A stretch of DNA of 64,000 nucleotides from Deltaproteobacteria bacterium HGW-Deltaproteobacteria-18 (GCA_002841885.1 PHBE01000021.1:1-64000); one strand, 5' to 3'. Shown: positions 36,538 through 47,873, counted from the first letter of the stretch. Translations and numbers: made by a program. Notes: a model not told the origin generated them from the letters alone.

Positions 36538-39500
36538 TCGAAGCCATTGTGGGGGATTGGATGAATATTTCAAGATTGACCGACAACGTATTCACGCCGG
36601 TGCTGCGTTGCGTTGTGCGGCTCTTGCCGTCCCTCCTGCTGTTCTGCCTGCTTCCTCTCTGCGCCCGGGCGGAAGGGGAACGGGTGCTCTTTATCAGTTC
36701 CTATCATCCGGGTTTTCCGACTTTCTTCCAGCAGACCGATGGGCTACGCGCGGAACTGGTGCCGGCCGGCATCACGCTCGATGTCGAATTCATGGACACA
36801 AAGCGCTTTTCCGGAACCGGCTATGAGGCGCATTTTTTGGAGAACCTGCGTTTCAAGCTTGGAAAAGTTCCTGCCTACGACGCCTTCATCGTCGCCGATG
36901 ACGCGGCGCTGCAATTCGTCCTGGACAACCGCCAGGACCTGTTTGCCGGAAGGCCCGTGATTTTTTGCGGCGTCAACAATCAGGATCTGGCTCACTCCTT
37001 GAGCGGAACCCCCGACATGACCGGGGTCATTGAATCGATTTCAATGCGCGAGACCCTCGAAGCTTTGTGGCGCATGAAGCCCGGATTGAAAACGATCTAT
37101 GCGTTGGCAGACGGGGAGCCCGGTGGCCAGGGAGACCTGCGCACCTATTTGGCGCAACGTGAGTTTTTTCCCGGGAAAAGCCTTCGGGTGCTCGCACTTG
37201 ATGCAATGACCTGGAGCGGGCTTCAAGACAGGCTTTCCGCCCTGAATCAGGACGAGGCCGTGCTGCTGCTTTCCGCATACCGTGACCGGGATCTGGCGAC
37301 CAGGTCTTTTGAAGATGCCCTGGAATTCATCCTGAAGCACGCACGCGTACCGGTGGTGCATCTCTGGGAACATGGACTCGGGCAAGGAATCCTTGGCGGC
37401 AGGATCATCTCGCACACGGAGCAGGGGCGCATAGCGGGACGGTTGGCCCTGAAAATTCTGGCGGGAACGCCTGCCCATTCAATACCGGTGGTCGAGGGCA
37501 GCGAGGCTAACCGTTATGTCTTCGACCATGCGGTGCTGACCCGCTTCGGCATCGAGGAGTCCTTGCTGCCGCCGGGCAGTGAAATCCGGGGCAAGCCTTT
37601 CTCCATCCTTTCCCAATATGGCGCAGAGATTGGCATCGCGGCCGTGGCCCTGGCCGTGCAGATGGTACTGGTGGCGGCACTGATCAGCCGGATATTCCGT
37701 TTGCGTCGCGCCCAGGTCCGGATCAAGGACAGCGAAAAGCGCTACAGGGCGCTCTTCGACGCCAATGCCGATGGAATACTGGCCGCTGACATCATTACCC
37801 GGCGTTTTGTTTTCGCCAATCCTGCCGTGTGCCAGATGTTCGGCTACTCCGAGGAGGAATTTCGGGCGCTGAGGGTGGATGACATTCATCCGCAGGACAA
37901 GCTTGATGAGGTTCTCGGCAATTTCAGAGTTCAGGCCCTGGGGCAAAAAGGCACTGTGGAAGCGCTGCCCTGCCTGCGACGGGATGGGAGCCATTTTTTG
38001 GCCGATATCCGCAGCTTTCTGCTCGAAAACGATGGAATGTCCTGCGCCGTGGGCCTTTTCCGGGACGTGACCGAACGCAGCCAGATCCTTGATGCCCTGC
38101 GCCAGACCCAGGAACGCCTGTCCCTGGCCATTGCCGGCAGCAATGACGGCATCTGGGATTGGGACCGGGTTGACGATCAGGTCTATTTTTCCCCGCGCTG
38201 GAAGGAGATCATCGGTTACGAGGACCACGAGCTGCACAATGACCTGGAGGAATGGCGAAGCAGGATTCATCCCGAGGACAGGGAGCGGGTGCTGTCGGTG
38301 AACAACCAGTTCTTTGAAAGCGACGCGTCCCATTTCGTCGTTGAATACAGGCTGCGGCACAAGAACGGCACCTACCGCTGGATCATGGGCCGTGGCACCT
38401 GCCTGCGCGACAAGGACGGCGTGCCATGTCGCTTGGCCGGGTCGCACGCGGATATCACCGAACGCAAGGCCATGGAGCTCGAACTTGTGAACGTACGTGA
38501 CGCGGCCCTGGCCGCAAGCGTCGCCAAGAGCGCCTTTCTGGCCAACATGAGCCATGAGATCCGTACGCCGTTGAACGGGGTCATGGGCATGCTGCAACTC
38601 CTTGATTCTTCCTCCCTGAGCGGGGAACAGAAGAACTTCGTGCACATGGCCGATCTTTCGGGCCGACGTCTGACCGCGCTTCTGTCCGACATCCTGGACA
38701 TCTCCCGCATCGAAGCCGGCAAGCTCATGCTGACTGAACGCGATTTTGATCTTGAGGAAATGCGTGATTCCATCGTAACCCTCTTTTCAATCCCGGCGCG
38801 AAAAAATGGTGTAGAGCTCATTGTTGAGCTGGCTTCGGATCTTCCTTCGAGGTTGATCGGGGATGATCTGCGGCTGCGTCAGATCCTCTTCAATCTGGTC
38901 GGGAACGCGGTCAAATTCACCCGCGAGGGATTCGTGCGCACTCAGATCAGCATGCTGTCCAGACGGCCCGACAACGAATGCCTGCTTCTTTTTTCTGTCG
39001 AGGACAGCGGGGAAGGCATCAGCGACTCACTCTTGCCCGTTATTTTCGACCCTTTCGTACAGGGCGAGGGTTCCTATGTGCGTAGCCACCAGGGAGCGGG
39101 GCTTGGTCTGGCCATTGTCGGACGGCTCATGCACATGATGGGCGGATCGCTGGCCATCGACAGTTCGGACACTGGCACGACGATATGCTTTTCCCTGAGG
39201 TTCAAGGTCCCGGCGATCTCGGCCAAGACAACCGTCGAACACGAGCGGCCCGGTAAAAGCGGGTACAGGAAACTGCGCATTCTGATCGCCGAGGACGATC
39301 CGGTGAGCATGTTCGCAGCACAGCGGATTCTGGGCAAGGCGGGGCATGTTGTCACCCCGGCCTCGGACGGCGGACAGGCTCTTGAATTGCTCCGGGAGAT
39401 GGATTTTGACCTTGTCCTCATGGATGTGCAGATGCCGGTCCAGGACGGCATGGAGGTCACGGCAGCTATCCGCAGTGATCAGACCCTGGGGGAAAAATCA

Positions 39501-39719
39501 CGCATCCCCATAGTGGCCATGACCGCTTACGCCATGAGCGGCGACCGCGAAAAATTTCTTGCTGGCGGCATGGACGGCTATATTGCCAAACCGCTGGACA
39601 GTGCGACTCTTTATGAAATCATTTCCGATGTCGTTTTCCAAAAAAAAGGGCGCAACGCATTCGTGGATGACACTCTGACCGAAAACGACGCTTTGGAACC
39701 AAAGCCCGAGGATGCATGA
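36534..39719 (+). CDS. Membrane hybrid kinase with an ABC-substrate-binding-like sensor, two PAS domains and a receiver
   Basis: A 1061-residue kinase. A signal/TM segment (about 25-46) is followed by a periplasmic domain (about 47-360) of the type found in ABC_sub_bind proteins (RVLFISSYHPGFPTFFQQTD, GRPVIFCGVNNQDL). TM2 is about 370-390. Two PAS domains (about 405-520 and 525-645) precede HisKA His674 ([12 protein letters not shown]), the ATPase domain and a receiver with Asp964 (LVLMDVQMP). An inner start at 36561 (MNISRL) would give a more ordinary signal peptide; the ATGA overlap with the previous gene favours 36534. The sensor probably binds a small periplasmic ligand directly. The stop overlaps the next gene by 4 bases. 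Confidence 0.92.
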   Translation: MIEAIVGDWMNISRLTDNVFTPVLRCVVRLLPSLLLFCLLPLCARAEGERVLFISSYHPGFPTFFQQTDGLRAELVPAGITLDVEFMDTKRFSGTGYEAHFLENLRFKLGKVPAYDAFIVADDAALQFVLDNRQDLFAGRPVIFCGVNNQDLAHSLSGTPDMTGVIESISMRETLEALWRMKPGLKTIYALADGEPGGQGDLRTYLAQREFFPGKSLRVLALDAMTWSGLQDRLSALNQDEAVLLLSAYRDRDLATRSFEDALEFILKHARVPVVHLWEHGLGQGILGGRIISHTEQGRIAGRLALKILAGTPAHSIPVVEGSEANRYVFDHAVLTRFGIEESLLPPGSEIRGKPFSILSQYGAEIGIAAVALAVQMVLVAALISRIFRLRRAQVRIKDSEKRYRALFDANADGILAADIITRRFVFANPAVCQMFGYSEEEFRALRVDDIHPQDKLDEVLGNFRVQALGQKGTVEALPCLRRDGSHFLADIRSFLLENDGMSCAVGLFRDVTERSQILDALRQTQERLSLAIAGSNDGIWDWDRVDDQVYFSPRWKEIIGYEDHELHNDLEEWRSRIHPEDRERVLSVNNQFFESDASHFVVEYRLRHKNGTYRWIMGRGTCLRDKDGVPCRLAGSHADITERKAMELELVNVRDAALAASVAKSAFLANMSHEIRTPLNGVMGMLQLLDSSSLSGEQKNFVHMADLSGRRLTALLSDILDISRIEAGKLMLTERDFDLEEMRDSIVTLFSIPARKNGVELIVELASDLPSRLIGDDLRLRQILFNLVGNAVKFTREGFVRTQISMLSRRPDNECLLLFSVEDSGEGISDSLLPVIFDPFVQGEGSYVRSHQGAGLGLAIVGRLMHMMGGSLAIDSSDTGTTICFSLRFKVPAISAKTTVEHERPGKSGYRKLRILIAEDDPVSMFAAQRILGKAGHVVTPASDGGQALELLREMDFDLVLMDVQMPVQDGMEVTAAIRSDQTLGEKSRIPIVAMTAYAMSGDREKFLAGGMDGYIAKPLDSATLYEIISDVVFQKKGRNAFVDDTLTENDALEPKPEDA

Positions 39720-42700
39720 TGGTCGCAAAAGAAAACGATTCGCAAAACAGCTCCGAACCGGTTCAGGAGTCCGCAAAATTGCTGAGCGAGCTTGAATCGC
39801 TGCGCAGCCGGGTGGCCGAGCTGGAGGCCATGGCCCATGCGGCGGCGCAGGCCGAGGATACGCTTGCTCGTCAGGACGCCCTGATGCAGGCCATCCTCCG
39901 TAACCTGCCTTTTGATTTCTGGGCTCGGGATCTTGATGGCAGGATCATCATGCAAAGCGACGCTTCCGTAAATTTGTGGGGAGATCTGGCCGCGACCACG
40001 GTCAAGGAGGCGGATGTTCCGGATCAGATTCGGGACAAATGGAGGGACATCAATGCCCGGGCCTACGCAGGCGAGATAGTGCAGGGCGAAAAGGAATACG
40101 TCCTGCCCTCCGGCGAGACGCGTTTTTACCGCGACATTGTCGTCCCGGTCCGCATGGGAGATGAACTGCTCGGGATTCTGGGGACCAATGTGGACATCAC
40201 GGAGCAGGTCCAAAGCATCCGTGCCCTGCACGTCAGCCAGGCAAACCTGGCCTCGCTGCTCGATTCCATCGATGAATCCGCCGCGCTTTTGAAGCCGGAC
40301 GGCAGGGTCATAACAGCCAACAAGACCTTTGCCAAACGGGTCGGCAAGACGGTGGAACAATGTCTGGGTCGATCCATTTATGATTTCATTCCCCCAGAAG
40401 TCGCGCTTTCGCGCAAACGCATAGTCGAGGACTTGGTGCTCAACGCGCAGCCCCTGGTCTTCGAGGATGAACGGCAGGGGCTTTGGATGCGGCACAGCTT
40501 GAGCCCGGTGCTCGCAGCCGACGGTTCGGTGGCGGCAATTGCTACCTTCGCGGTGGACATAACCGAGCGCAAGAGGCGCGAGAATCTGCTCATCGCACGC
40601 CAGCGGATCGGCGAATTCGCCATCAATCATTCCCTGAACGATTTGCTGCGCATGGCTCTCGATGAGGCTGAGAGCCTGACCGGAAGCGCTATGAGTTTTC
40701 TGCATTTCCTGAACGAGGAACAGAGGATCCTGTCCATGCAGGCCTGGTCCACCAAAACCTTGCAGACAGGTTTTTCGGTCCTGCCGCAGAATTCGAATCT
40801 GGAAATTCCGAATTCCGGGATCTGGTCGGAGTGTCTGCGCACCCGTCGGCCCGTCATCCTGAATAGCGAGACCATGAGTGAGCGCAAAAAAGGCTTGCCC
40901 GACGGACATCCTCCCTTGATCCGCGTGGTGCTTTTGCCCATCTTGCGCGCCAAGAAAATCGTGGCCATTCTGGCACTGGCCAACAAGGAGACAAATTACA
41001 CCGATCAGGATGTGCAGATCCTCTCGGAACTTGGCAATCTGCTGTGGGAAATCCTGGAATACAAGCGCGCACAGGAAGAGCTGGCTAAAAGCGAGGCCCT
41101 GCTCAACATGCTCCAGCGTCTGAGCGGGATGGGCGGCTGGCTGTGGGATGTCCAACAAAAAACCATGCTCTGGACGCGGGAACTCTATCATCTCCACGGC
41201 CTGGTTCCCGGGCAGCTCGCCCCTGGATCATCCGAGCATATCGAGCTGAGCCTGTCCTGCTATGAACCTGATGACAGAGTCAGGATACTCGACGCTTTCG
41301 CCAGATGCGTTGACCATGGCGTTTCTTTTGATCTGGACGTCCCCTTCGTCTCGGTCAATGGAAAACAAATGCAAATCCGTACCAGGGCCGAGGCCATCCA
41401 GGAAGATGGCAAGGTGTCCAAGGTGCTCGGCATATTCGAAGATGTCACCGAGCGCAGAAGTCTCGAGCATCGTTACGAAACCCTCTTCCAGCACATGCTG
41501 GACGGGTTTGCACTGCACGAGATCATCTGCGACGCAGAAGGCCGCCCAGTGGACTACCGTTTTATTGAGGTCAATCCGGCCTTTGAACACCACACCGGCC
41601 TTTTGGCTCAGGACATCCGGGGCAAAACCGTACGGGAAGTCATGCCCGCCATCGAGCAGGTCTGGATAGACACCTACGGCCGGGTGGCTCTGACGGGCGA
41701 ACCGGCGCTGTTCGAGGAATACGCGGCAGCCCAGGACAAATTTTTCCATGTCACCGCATTTTGCCCGGCACCCATGCAATTCGCCTGCATTTTTTCGGAT
41801 GTCTCGGAGCGCAAGCGCAATGAGCAGGTCCTGCGTCAGGCCAAGGAAGCCGCCGAAGCCGCCAACGTGGCCAAATCGGAATTCCTGGCCAACATGAGCC
41901 ACGAAATCCGCACACCGCTGAACGGCATCGTGGGCATCCTGCAATTGCTTGAGTCCATGGAGCTTTCTGGAGATGTTAAAAAGTTTGTCGAGCTGGCCGG
42001 AACCTCGGCCGATCGCCTGAACGGTCTTCTGTCGGATATCCTGGATCTGGCCAGGATCGAATCCGGCAAACTGGTCATCAAGGCCGCGCCTTTTGATCCT
42101 GAGGAGCTGCGGGTATCAACTCTGGGACTTTTTGCCCCGACTTCCGGCAGCAAGGGGTTGCGGCTTGAGTTTATCCTGAGTCCGGATCTGCCCGACAAAC
42201 TGGTGGGCGATGAATCCAGGCTTCGGCAGGTGCTTTTCAATCTGGTGGGCAATTCCATCAAGTTCACCCAGACCGGTTTCGTGCGTGTCGATGTCAACCC
42301 TGTGCCGGGATGCTCGTCATCACAGATTCTTTTTTGCGTCAGTGATTCCGGACCAGGCATCCCCGACCATCAGCTGGACGGAATCTTCTCGGCTTTCGTG
42401 CAGGGCGAGAACTCCTACGTGCGCAACCATCAGGGTGCCGGCCTTGGACTGGCCATCGTCAAGCGTATAGTGGGCCTGATGGGCGGTTGCCTCTGCGTGG
42501 ACAGCTCGGAAAAAGGAACGGTCATGTGTTTCTCCATTGCCCTGCCTGCAGATCCCACTGCAAAGGCGAGCAGTGTTCCCCAGCCGGCTGTTTCAAAAGG
42601 TCTGGGCAGAGGATTGAACATTCTTCTTGTCGAGGACGATGCCGTGAGCATGTTCGCAGCCCGGAGCGTACTGGAAAAAGCCGGACACACGGTCACCGGG

Positions 42701-42985
42701 GTCGTCGATGGAAGCGAGGTCGTGCCGAGCCTGCGGGAAGCCGATTTCGATCTCATCCTCATGGATGTGCAGCTGCCGATCATGGACGGTTTGCAGGCCA
42801 CTGCCCAGGTACGAAAAGATGCTTCTCTCGGCGACAAATCGCGCATACCCATTGTTGCCATGACGGCCTATGCCATGAGCGGCGACCGGGAAAATTTTTT
42901 GGCAGCAGGAATGGACGACTATATAGCCAAGCCCGTCAGCGCGACCGAACTGCTTGCCATTTTGGACAGGCTTGGAGTTCATTAG
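39716..42985 (+). CDS. Cytoplasmic hybrid kinase with four PAS domains, a GAF domain and a receiver
   Basis: A 1089-residue kinase without membrane helices. An N-terminal coiled coil (about 8-45) is followed by PAS (55-165), PAS (168-285), GAF (295-445), PAS (450-565) and PAS (575-695), then HisKA His729 ([12 protein letters not shown]), ATPase ([32 protein letters not shown]) and a receiver with Asp1017 (LILMDVQLP). It overlaps the previous kinase by 4 bases. From HisKA onward it is closely similar to the kinase at 36534, including GDKSRIPIVAMTAYAMSGDR against GEKSRIPIVAMTAYAMSGDR, so the two are recent duplicates with exchanged sensor parts. Confidence 0.92.
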   Translation: MMVAKENDSQNSSEPVQESAKLLSELESLRSRVAELEAMAHAAAQAEDTLARQDALMQAILRNLPFDFWARDLDGRIIMQSDASVNLWGDLAATTVKEADVPDQIRDKWRDINARAYAGEIVQGEKEYVLPSGETRFYRDIVVPVRMGDELLGILGTNVDITEQVQSIRALHVSQANLASLLDSIDESAALLKPDGRVITANKTFAKRVGKTVEQCLGRSIYDFIPPEVALSRKRIVEDLVLNAQPLVFEDERQGLWMRHSLSPVLAADGSVAAIATFAVDITERKRRENLLIARQRIGEFAINHSLNDLLRMALDEAESLTGSAMSFLHFLNEEQRILSMQAWSTKTLQTGFSVLPQNSNLEIPNSGIWSECLRTRRPVILNSETMSERKKGLPDGHPPLIRVVLLPILRAKKIVAILALANKETNYTDQDVQILSELGNLLWEILEYKRAQEELAKSEALLNMLQRLSGMGGWLWDVQQKTMLWTRELYHLHGLVPGQLAPGSSEHIELSLSCYEPDDRVRILDAFARCVDHGVSFDLDVPFVSVNGKQMQIRTRAEAIQEDGKVSKVLGIFEDVTERRSLEHRYETLFQHMLDGFALHEIICDAEGRPVDYRFIEVNPAFEHHTGLLAQDIRGKTVREVMPAIEQVWIDTYGRVALTGEPALFEEYAAAQDKFFHVTAFCPAPMQFACIFSDVSERKRNEQVLRQAKEAAEAANVAKSEFLANMSHEIRTPLNGIVGILQLLESMELSGDVKKFVELAGTSADRLNGLLSDILDLARIESGKLVIKAAPFDPEELRVSTLGLFAPTSGSKGLRLEFILSPDLPDKLVGDESRLRQVLFNLVGNSIKFTQTGFVRVDVNPVPGCSSSQILFCVSDSGPGIPDHQLDGIFSAFVQGENSYVRNHQGAGLGLAIVKRIVGLMGGCLCVDSSEKGTVMCFSIALPADPTAKASSVPQPAVSKGLGRGLNILLVEDDAVSMFAARSVLEKAGHTVTGVVDGSEVVPSLREADFDLILMDVQLPIMDGLQATAQVRKDASLGDKSRIPIVAMTAYAMSGDRENFLAAGMDDYIAKPVSATELLAILDRLGVH

Positions 42986-43039
42986 GTGTTAAAACATGAG
43001 TCAACCCTGTCTTTTATCAATTTTGGAAATGATCCACCC

Positions 43040-46000
43040 ATGACCAGAACAATGAGCCTGAAAAATAACGCGGAGCTGCGTTTCGAGGACTTCTTCGACC
43101 TGCAGGAAGTCCAGAAGATTCAGGACAATTTTGCCCTGGCCACTGGCGTGGCAGCCCTCATAACCGCTCCCGATGGTCGTCCCCTGACCCGGCCGACCAA
43201 TTTTACGCGGCTATGCAGCGAGGTCATCCGTGCTTCCCGGACGGGACTTGAAAACTGCATGCGCTCCGACGCCTTCCTTGGAAGATACAATCCGGATGGC
43301 CCGAACATAAGTCGCTGCATGAGCGGCGGATTGTGGGACGCGGGCGTGAGCATCACCGTGGGTGGACGACATGTCGCCAACTGGCTCATCGGGCAGGTGC
43401 GCTCCAGCCTGGATGACGAGGACGCAATGCTCGGCTATGCGCGGACCATCGGGGTCGCCCCCCAGGAATACCGCGAGGCCATGGAACAGGTGCCCTTCAT
43501 GGAAGAAGGGCAATTCCGCCGTGTGGCCGAGGCCCTCTTTGTCATCGCCAACTCCCTGTCCGAAAAAGCCTACCAGCAGACCATGCTTCTGGAGGAAAAG
43601 AGGGAAAGGCAGAAGATGGACGACATGCGCAGGATGCTCATGGACCGAAGTCTGGACGCAATAGTCATCATTGACCAGAATCATCGCGTCATCGAAGCCA
43701 ACAAACGCTTTGCGGACATGCTCGGCTATTCACAGGCTGAGGTGCTGGATTTGCACACTTGGGACTTTGAAGCGAACATGACCGAAGCGATCGTGAAAGA
43801 GCTTTATCCCGATTTTTCGCAAATCAATTCGGTTTTCGAGTCCAGGCATCGCAGAAAAGACCGCTCGACCTTCGACGTGGAGGTGACCACGGCCGGAGCC
43901 AGTATCGACGGACGCTCCTGCGTACTGGCCTTCAGTCGGGACATCAGCGGACGCAAGGAGGCCGAACGGCAGTTGCGCCAGAGCGAGAAGCATTTCCGGG
44001 CGCTTTTCGAACTGAGCCGTGACGGGTACATTCTGACCGACCCGGATGGCCGCTTTCTGGACGCCAACAAGGCCTACTGCGACATGACGGGCTATTCGCT
44101 TCCGGAGCTGCGCGCCCTTGGCGATTTCTATGCCATCACCCCTGAAAAATGGCATGACTGGCAGAAGGACCAGATATGGACGAGGCTGTTCAAGTCCGGT
44201 GACACCGGGGTTTACCGGAAGGAGTACATCCACAGGGACGGACATGTGTTTCCGGTGGAGTTGCGTGATTTCGTGGTCCACGACGACCATGGCGTCGTCA
44301 AGTACGCATGGGGCATTGTGCGGGACATTTCCGAACGCGTGCAGACCGAGGAGCGGATGCACTCGCTGATGCAGATGGTCGAGCAGAGCCCGGCCTGCAT
44401 CGTCATGACCGATACGCAAGGAAGCATCGAATACGTCAATCCCAAATTCACGGAGCTTTCGGGATATTCCTTTGATGAAGTCCGGGGGCAAAATCCCCGC
44501 ATTCTCGGTTCGGGCTACAAATCACGCGAAGAGTACCAGGAACTCTGGAGCACGATCGAATCCGGACAGCAGTGGCGGGGCGAATTCCGCGCCACAAGGA
44601 CGGCAGCCTCTACTGGGAATCCGCCCTCATCGCGCCCATCCTCGACTCCGAAGGCCGGATCACCCACTATGTGGCCATCAAGGAGGACATCACCCAGCGC
44701 CGCCATGCGGAAGAGGAATTGCGCAAGCGCGACATCAACTTCAAGAAAATCGTGGACATCCTGCCGCAGCTGGTCTCCTATATCGACAAGGATCTTTGCT
44801 ATCGCTTCGTCAATGCAGCGTACGCCAGCTTTTTTTCGGACAAAAAATTCATCGGCCGTACCGTCCCGGAAGTCATCGGCGAAAAGGCCTTTGAGGCGAC
44901 ACGGGGGCATATTGATCAGGTTTTCCAGGGCAAGACCGTGCATTACGGAGCCACCCTGACGTATCCGGTCGTGGGTGAACGCTTTGTCGATGTCTACCTC
45001 ATCCCGTATTATTCGGACCATGGGATCGTAGGCGGCTATTACGCTATCCTGAACGACCTTACCCATCTGAAGAAAATCGAGGATTCCCTGCGCCGGGCCA
45101 AGGACGAGGCTGAGGCCGCCAACAAGCTCAAGTCCGAATTCCTGGCCAACATGAGCCATGAAATCCGCACGCCCCTGAACGGCATCCTCGGCATGCTGCA
45201 GCTCATGCAGAGCAGCAAACTGGACGAGACGCAGAGCCATTGTCTGCACACGGCCATCAAATCGTCCAAGCGTCTGACCCGGCTGTTGAGCGACATCCTC
45301 GACATTTCGAAAATCGAGGCCGACAAAATGGTTTTCCGCAAGCATGCCTTCGACATCAAGGATGTCGACAAGGCACTCACGGAATTGTTCGGGCAGGCGG
45401 TTAAGGAAAAAGGCGTTGCCTACGAGTTCAGGGGCGACCCCTGCCTGCCTAGCCAGGTCCTGGGTGACGAGGCGAGGCTGGTCCAGGTGCTTTTCAATCT
45501 GGTCGGCAACTCTCTGAAGTTCACCGACCAGGGCCGCGTCTGCGTAGAAGTCTCGGTCCTGCCGTTCACGGCCAAAGCTCCTCTTCGTCTGCTTTTTTCG
45601 GTCAGCGACACGGGGCTCGGCATGTCGCAGCAAACCCAGAAGGATATCTTCGAACCCTTCATCCAGAGCGACGGCTCCTACACCAGGAAGCATCAGGGAG
45701 TGGGGCTGGGGCTGACCATAGTGCGCAAGCTCGTACAGCGCATGGGCGGGAGCCTGTGCCTGGATTCAGCCTCCGGCCAGGGCACGGCTGTTTACGTTTC
45801 CCTGCCGTTCGAGCTGCCGCCCAGACGCTCCGGAGTGGAACGCGCCCGGTGCGGAAAGTGCGAGGGGGTTCCCGGTCTCAGGCTGCTCATGGTCGAGGAC
45901 GACGCGGTCAATCTGCTTTGCGGTCAGAAGCTTCTTGAAAAGGCGGGGTATGCGGTCACAACTGCCCGTGACGGTCAGGAAGCGCTTGAAGTGCTCATGA

Positions 46001-46275
46001 TCAAGGAGTTCGATCTGGTGCTGATGGACATCCAGATGCCTGTTCTCGACGGAATCCAGACTACCCGGGCCATCCGGCACGCCGCGTCCTTCGCGCACGT
46101 GTCGGACATCCCCATCATCGCCCTGACCGCTCATGCCATGGCCGGAGATCAGGAGAAATTCATGGCAGCCGAGATGGATGGTTATTTGAGCAAGCCTTTT
46201 GACCTTTGCAAAATCAACCTGGAGATAGCCAGAGTCATCTCCCTGCCGCGCAGGGGGGCATGGCGGACGGAGTGA
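43040..46275 (+). pseudogene. Frameshifted PocR-PAS hybrid histidine kinase
   Basis: Two overlapping frames make one protein. The first (stop 44959; start ATG 43040, or GTG 42986) has a PocR-type sensor (about residues 10-170, EDFFDLQEVQKIQDNFALAT, ISRCMSGGLWDAG) and PAS domains. Near 44590 it loses homology in the middle of a PAS domain: GQQWRGEFR is followed by unrelated residues. The expected continuation (HKDGSLYWESALIAPIL) sits in the next frame, which runs to 46275 with another PAS, HisKA ([12 protein letters not shown]), ATPase and receiver (LVLMDIQMP). Loss of one base near 44590 explains the break. Without it the protein would have about 1078 residues. A sequencing error is the main alternative. 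As given, the first product is a sensor without kinase. Confidence 0.8.
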
Positions 46276-46384
46276 GACACGGATTAGAGATAGTTGACCT
46301 TGACTTCGGTTCTTTTCAGCCGGATGCACTCGTGCTGAATAAGCCGACCCCGATGGATATACAGCAGAATACGGAGAGGTTTGA

Positions 46385-46780
46385 ATGCGAATACTGATAG
46401 TGGAAGATGATTTTGTCGGCCGCAAGGTGATGCACCAGTTACTGCTCGAATACGGAGAGTGCGATGTCGCTGTGGATGGAGTCGAGGCCGTCAAGGCTTT
46501 CGACTTGGCCTGGGCGGTGGAGCAGCCTTACGACGTCATGTTTCTGGATATCATGATGCCGAACATGAGTGGGCATGAGGCCCTGAAGATCATCAGGGAC
46601 AAGGAGAAGGAACGCGGCGTGACGCCCCAAAAAGAGGTGAGAGTCATCATGACCAGCGCGCTGGACGACGTGAAGAACGTGACCCAGTCCTTTTTCCAGG
46701 GCGGGGCGTCGGCCTATCTGGTCAAACCCATCGAACGGCGCAAGATTATCGAGGAACTGCGTAAACTGGGTCTGGTCTGA
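46385..46780 (+). CDS. Single-domain response regulator
   Basis: A 131-residue receiver: acidic pair in ILIVEDDFVGRKVM, phosphoacceptor Asp55 in VMFLDIMMPNMSGHEAL, Thr/Ser switch in VIMTSALDDV and Lys in AYLVKPIERRKI. A strong ribosome site (GGAGAGG) precedes the ATG. It follows the frameshifted kinase by 109 bases and may accept phosphate from the upstream hybrid kinases or from CheA. No output domain is attached. Members with this longer linker between Asp and switch residue (KEKERGVTPQKEVRVIM) are common in deltaproteobacteria. Confidence 0.9.
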   Translation: MRILIVEDDFVGRKVMHQLLLEYGECDVAVDGVEAVKAFDLAWAVEQPYDVMFLDIMMPNMSGHEALKIIRDKEKERGVTPQKEVRVIMTSALDDVKNVTQSFFQGGASAYLVKPIERRKIIEELRKLGLV

Positions 46781-46802
46781 TACGTTTGTGCCGGTCCGGT
46801 GT

Positions 46803-47873
46803 TCAGGATCGGCACAACTGCAAAACCAGGGGGGCAATCTGGGTCAGTGGCACTATCTTGTCCACCCCGCCCAGCTTGATGGCCTCGCCGGGCATGCCGA
46901 AGACGACACAGGAATGCTCGTCCTGAGCCACGGTTACGGCTCCGGCCTGATGCATTTCGAGCATGGCCTTGGCGCCGTCGTCGCCCATGCCCGTCATGAT
47001 CACTCCCACGGCGTTCTTGCCCGCATACCTTGCGGCCGAACGGAAAAGGACGTCCACTGAGGGGCGGTGCCGCGAGACCAGCGGCCCCTCCTTGACCTGT
47101 ACGTAGTATCTGGCGCCGCTGCGTTTGAGCAGCATATGCAGATTGCCCGGAGCGATGAGGGCCTGGCCGCGCAGCACGGTATCGTTGTCGGTGGCTTCCT
47201 TGACCACGATGTCGCACAGGGAGTTCAGGCGCTGGGCAAAGGCTGCCGTGAATTTCTCGGGCATGTGCTGGACGATGACGATGCCAGGGCAATCCACCGG
47301 CATGGACTGCAGCAGGGTCAACAGGGCCTCGGTTCCGCCTGTCGAGGCACCGACCACGACAACCTTCTCCGTGGTCTGGATCATCGCGTTGGACGCGGCT
47401 TTGGGCAGCATGGCGTCGGCCGTCAGTTTCTGGCTGATCTTCAGGGTCCGGGGCACGTATTTCTGCACCTTGGCCTTGGCTGCGGCCTTGACCTCGTCGC
47501 AGAGCATGATCCGTGATTCCTCCATGAACTGCTTTGTACCCACCTTGGGCTTCTGAATGATGGATACGGCCCCGTATTCCAGGGCTTTCATGGTTGTTTC
47601 GGCGTTTTTTTCGGTCAGGGTGGAGCAGATGATGGTCGGGATGGGATGCTGGGTCATGATCTTCTTGAGGAACGTGATCCCGTCCATGCGCGGCATCTCC
47701 ACATCCAGGGACAGGACGTCCGGCGTATGGTCGCGCATGATTTCGGCCGCCGCGAAAGGGTCTCCCGCCGCGCCGATGACCTCTATCTCCGGATCCGAAG
47801 CGTAGATGGAAGTGAGGGTCTGGCGGACCAGAGCCGAATCATCCACAATGAGGATGCGTATTTTATCTTTCAT
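46803..47873 (-). CDS. cheB: Chemotaxis protein-glutamate methylesterase CheB
   Basis: A 356-residue protein from [10 protein letters not shown] at 47873, which has AGGAG at a good distance; the frame stays open 27 bases further. The N-terminal receiver (Asp in [14 protein letters not shown]) regulates a C-terminal esterase with the catalytic serine in [13 protein letters not shown], the histidine in [11 protein letters not shown] and the aspartate in [13 protein letters not shown]. It removes methyl groups added by CheR and also deamidates receptors. It lies downstream of a CheR-like gene and opposite cheD rather than in the main che operon, so the adaptation genes form a second cluster. Confidence 0.95.
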   Translation of the reverse strand: MKDKIRILIVDDSALVRQTLTSIYASDPEIEVIGAAGDPFAAAEIMRDHTPDVLSLDVEMPRMDGITFLKKIMTQHPIPTIICSTLTEKNAETTMKALEYGAVSIIQKPKVGTKQFMEESRIMLCDEVKAAAKAKVQKYVPRTLKISQKLTADAMLPKAASNAMIQTTEKVVVVGASTGGTEALLTLLQSMPVDCPGIVIVQHMPEKFTAAFAQRLNSLCDIVVKEATDNDTVLRGQALIAPGNLHMLLKRSGARYYVQVKEGPLVSRHRPSVDVLFRSAARYAGKNAVGVIMTGMGDDGAKAMLEMHQAGAVTVAQDEHSCVVFGMPGEAIKLGGVDKIVPLTQIAPLVLQLCRS

